Source of the DNA: Phymatolithon calcareum
Taxonomy: Eukaryota > Rhodophyta > Florideophyceae > Hapalidiales
DNA: 64,000 nucleotides
Reading direction: 5' to 3'
Assembly (NCBI GenBank): GCA_977006965.1
Contig: OZ345377.1
Location: forward strand, 248,001-312,000
In this document: positions 62,200 to 64,000 of the stretch, one piece after another
Numbering within the stretch: the first letter of the stretch is position 1
Layout: every line of letters starts with the position of its first letter
Program-made: the position numbers and the translations under genes
Notes under the pieces: generated by a model
Told to the model about the DNA's origin: nothing
Seen by the model: the letters and a program-made list of their open reading frames with translations, nothing else
Databases searched by the model: none

Positions 62200-63116
62200 A
62201 AATTGTAGATTTTTATTTTAGAAGCCCTCAACGCCGGTATTCACCAACACCAGAGCAGCTTCCCGTTGATACTGCCATCTCATTACCCAATCAGATCACA
62301 TTACACTATCATTTCTTCTAACATATGGATTTCCAGTGCTAAAAGTTTGTCAATCGCCGTTTTCGTCCCTTTTTCCCAAGATTCTTCTGCTCTTGGACTT
62401 GTCAAATTTCGTTGTAGAGTTTTCAGATTCTCTTCTGCGACCTCGTTGAAATGTTCAACGTACGAATCTGCTCTTCGTGGTGGGAAGCGGCCGAAGAACC
62501 ACTTAACTGCTAGGAGTCGGTGTTTCCTGGATCGAATTTGGAGTACAGGGCTTACTTTCTCCTTAGTGTCCACGGTAATTTTTCTCTCTTTTTCTTCTTC
62601 CTTTTCAATCCATTCCTGTCGTCGGCGGTGGCTCTCGTGTTTGTGGGTCACCAGCCCTCGTACGGCTCGCTCGGTACTGCCTCTTAGGAGCTCATGCTCC
62701 TGCAGATAGCGGATATCCATCTCTGCTTGCTGTATGTCCCCTTCTTTTCCAGCGTAATTTTCTTCCTTCTCGATTTCGTCCTTCCCTCGTATAAGCCTCT
62801 GTGCGAAGTGCTCTCCGAGTTGCGCTCTTCTTATCTTTGGTGGAGTAATTCTACAGAGGGCTCGCATTCGGGCGTGCAATCGTTTCGCGTAGTTACCGAA
62901 GGCAACAGAGTAGAACAAACCCTCCGCTTGGTTGATCTGCGCTTCGACTGAGTTTGTCCATGGTGTGAGGTGTATCGGCCAGTCTGTTGAATGTGACTCA
63001 AATATGGAATGAGGGACATGTATTTTGGATTTCCTTGCCGCCCAGGTCAAGACGTAAGATTCAAACAGTGCATTTAAAGTTTTAGCACAAAACATAATCA
63101 TCACAAAGCAACTCAC
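62200..63116 (-). mobile_element. LINE C-terminal coding region and tail
   Basis: The leftward frame 63116-62301 (271 codons, open throughout) reads STDWPIHLTPWTNSVEAQIN, YAKRLHARMRALCRITPPKI, RKHRLLAVKWFFGRFPPRRA and EKGTKTAIDKLLALEIHMLE. It has the order LTPWT / helical region / LA-K-WFFGRFPP seen in the other LINEs. The tail follows at 62290-62200 (AAGCCCTCAACGG complement, poly-A complement). The intact frame suggests a younger copy. Confidence 0.8.
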
Positions 63117-63574
63117 ATCGCTATCAATCTGTTAGGAAAGAACGGAAAAGGCTCATAAGCATTTGGAAAGCGGGTTGCATTATTTAAGAGCAGTGAAATG
63201 CTCCAGGAAAGAGGCGTTCACAACTGTATTGCACGTCTGAGCACCTCCATGTCCCAACTTTGAAGTCAGAGATAAGCGCCCTCGAGAAGACAAGAAGAAA
63301 GGGATCTCAGGTGACTCTGTTTCGCATACTGCTGCGTGTTTCTCACAACGTTGACGCAAAATAGGGTACAGCCTGACTGGCTCTGGTTGGGGAACAGCAC
63401 CGATCTATAGATTCGGAAAGGTACAAATGCCACAGCACCCGAGCACTAGAGTGAGCGGGAGAAGCCGGGCGAAGTATCAGAAAGTCTTTGTTGGCTCAGT
63501 GCTCCTTAGGAATCACAAGGAGAGAAGTGTCCAGTGCAGGCGTCGCGCCATTCCCCTGTCCCAGTTTGGGAAGA
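63117..63574. other. no gene seen
   Basis: Short frames only; no motifs. Confidence 0.35.
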
Positions 63575-63655
63575 AGAAGAAGAAATGGAGATTTTTTTTT
63601 AAAAGTTACCAACGCATCAGCAGACGCTTGGGACAACTTTGCAATTTCCAGACTT
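63575..63655 (-). mobile_element. LINE family C tail
   Basis: The complement of CCCAAGCGTCTGCTGATGCG and AACTTTTAAAAAAAAATC, then a C/T-rich run. Copy of the module at 27.35, 33.1 and 57.0 kb. Confidence 0.7.
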
Positions 63656-63861
63656 GTGTCTTCCATTGTATCCCTTTTTTCAGTCGAAAAAATAGAGTGT
63701 CGTAAGGAATCACCCCTCTTCTTCTCGTCTCCCCAGTTGGGGAAGCCAGTGGTCATTACGGATCACTACGACTATATTCTTGAACATCACGTGGACCTTC
63801 GTAAGATTCTACATGGCTGAGCAAGCGAAAGAAAATGAAGTTTTTTTTGTTCTGAACTATT

Positions 63862-64000
63862 TCTTAAGTTTTGCGACAATCCACCATCTGCAATTTGAGT
63901 CGTCCATAGAACACTGTCTGCAGTACTTATTTTTTGCATAAAATGTGTAGATAAGGCTGTGCATGCCGACGAGGTCGACCTCATCTCGTTGAAAAACTTG
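63862..64000 (-). CDS. C-terminal end of an unknown protein, enters from the right edge
   Basis: A leftward frame open from the window edge to TAG at 63862: QVFQRDEVDLVGMHSLIYTF, then KNKYCRQCSMDDSNCRWW and a lysine-rich end. One CxxC and a further Cys suggest a zinc-binding tail, as in some transposases, but only 45 codons are visible. It may be chance. Confidence 0.25.

Overview
The window looks like nuclear DNA of a multicellular red alga. This is an inference: a few compact, intron-poor or intronless genes sit in small islands inside a large mass of decayed transposable elements. A florideophyte of the Chondrus type would fit, but nothing here proves the species. Apparent introns are few and short (about 50-210 bp), with GT..AG ends. 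There are no bacterial operons, rRNA genes or CRISPR arrays.

Layout. 1-1797 (minus): 3' part of a large transposase-like gene that runs off the left edge. 2.2-3.7 kb: tyrosine-recombinase end of a DIRS/PAT-like retroelement. 3.8-10 kb: LINE remains, a solo LTR, an AT-rich stretch without genes, and a piggyBac scrap split by a second copy of the same solo LTR. 11-14.4 kb: a tRNA-like sequence, a ruined Sel1-repeat gene and a ruined pogo/Tigger transposase. 14.5-21.8 kb: three host-like genes of unknown function (one signal-peptide protein, two spliced), mixed with two short LINE insertions that keep 14-bp target duplications and several foldback elements. 22.2-24.7 kb (minus): gag/RT/RNase H of the DIRS-like element, split by a third solo LTR. 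24.7-28.6 kb: LINE copies, one split by a different solo LTR packed with heat-shock-element motifs. 29.3-30.0 kb: a basic/His-rich protein with a glycine-alanine pentad membrane domain. 31-36 kb: LINE debris and an 80-bp palindrome. 37.0-37.3 kb: a small secreted cysteine-rich protein. 37.6-44.5 kb: nested LINEs, one about 3.1 kb long. 44.8-45.8 kb: a two-exon JmjC hydroxylase (JMJD7 type).

49.7-55.5 kb is the clearest gene island: an intronless Prp2/DHX16-type spliceosomal DEAH helicase (plus strand) converging with an intronless bZIP gene (minus strand) whose product also carries a ubiquitin-like domain. 57-64 kb returns to LINE fragments, inverted repeats and tandem duplications.

The host genes do not form one pathway: RNA processing, protein hydroxylation, transcription control and secreted or membrane proteins are represented. 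The repeats do tell a joint story. Several LINE families, solo LTRs with 5-bp duplications, and DIRS, pogo, piggyBac and foldback elements lie nested in each other in a datable order. The most unusual items are the ubiquitin-like/bZIP fusion, the heat-shock-element LTR and the bacterial-looking glycine-alanine pentad protein.
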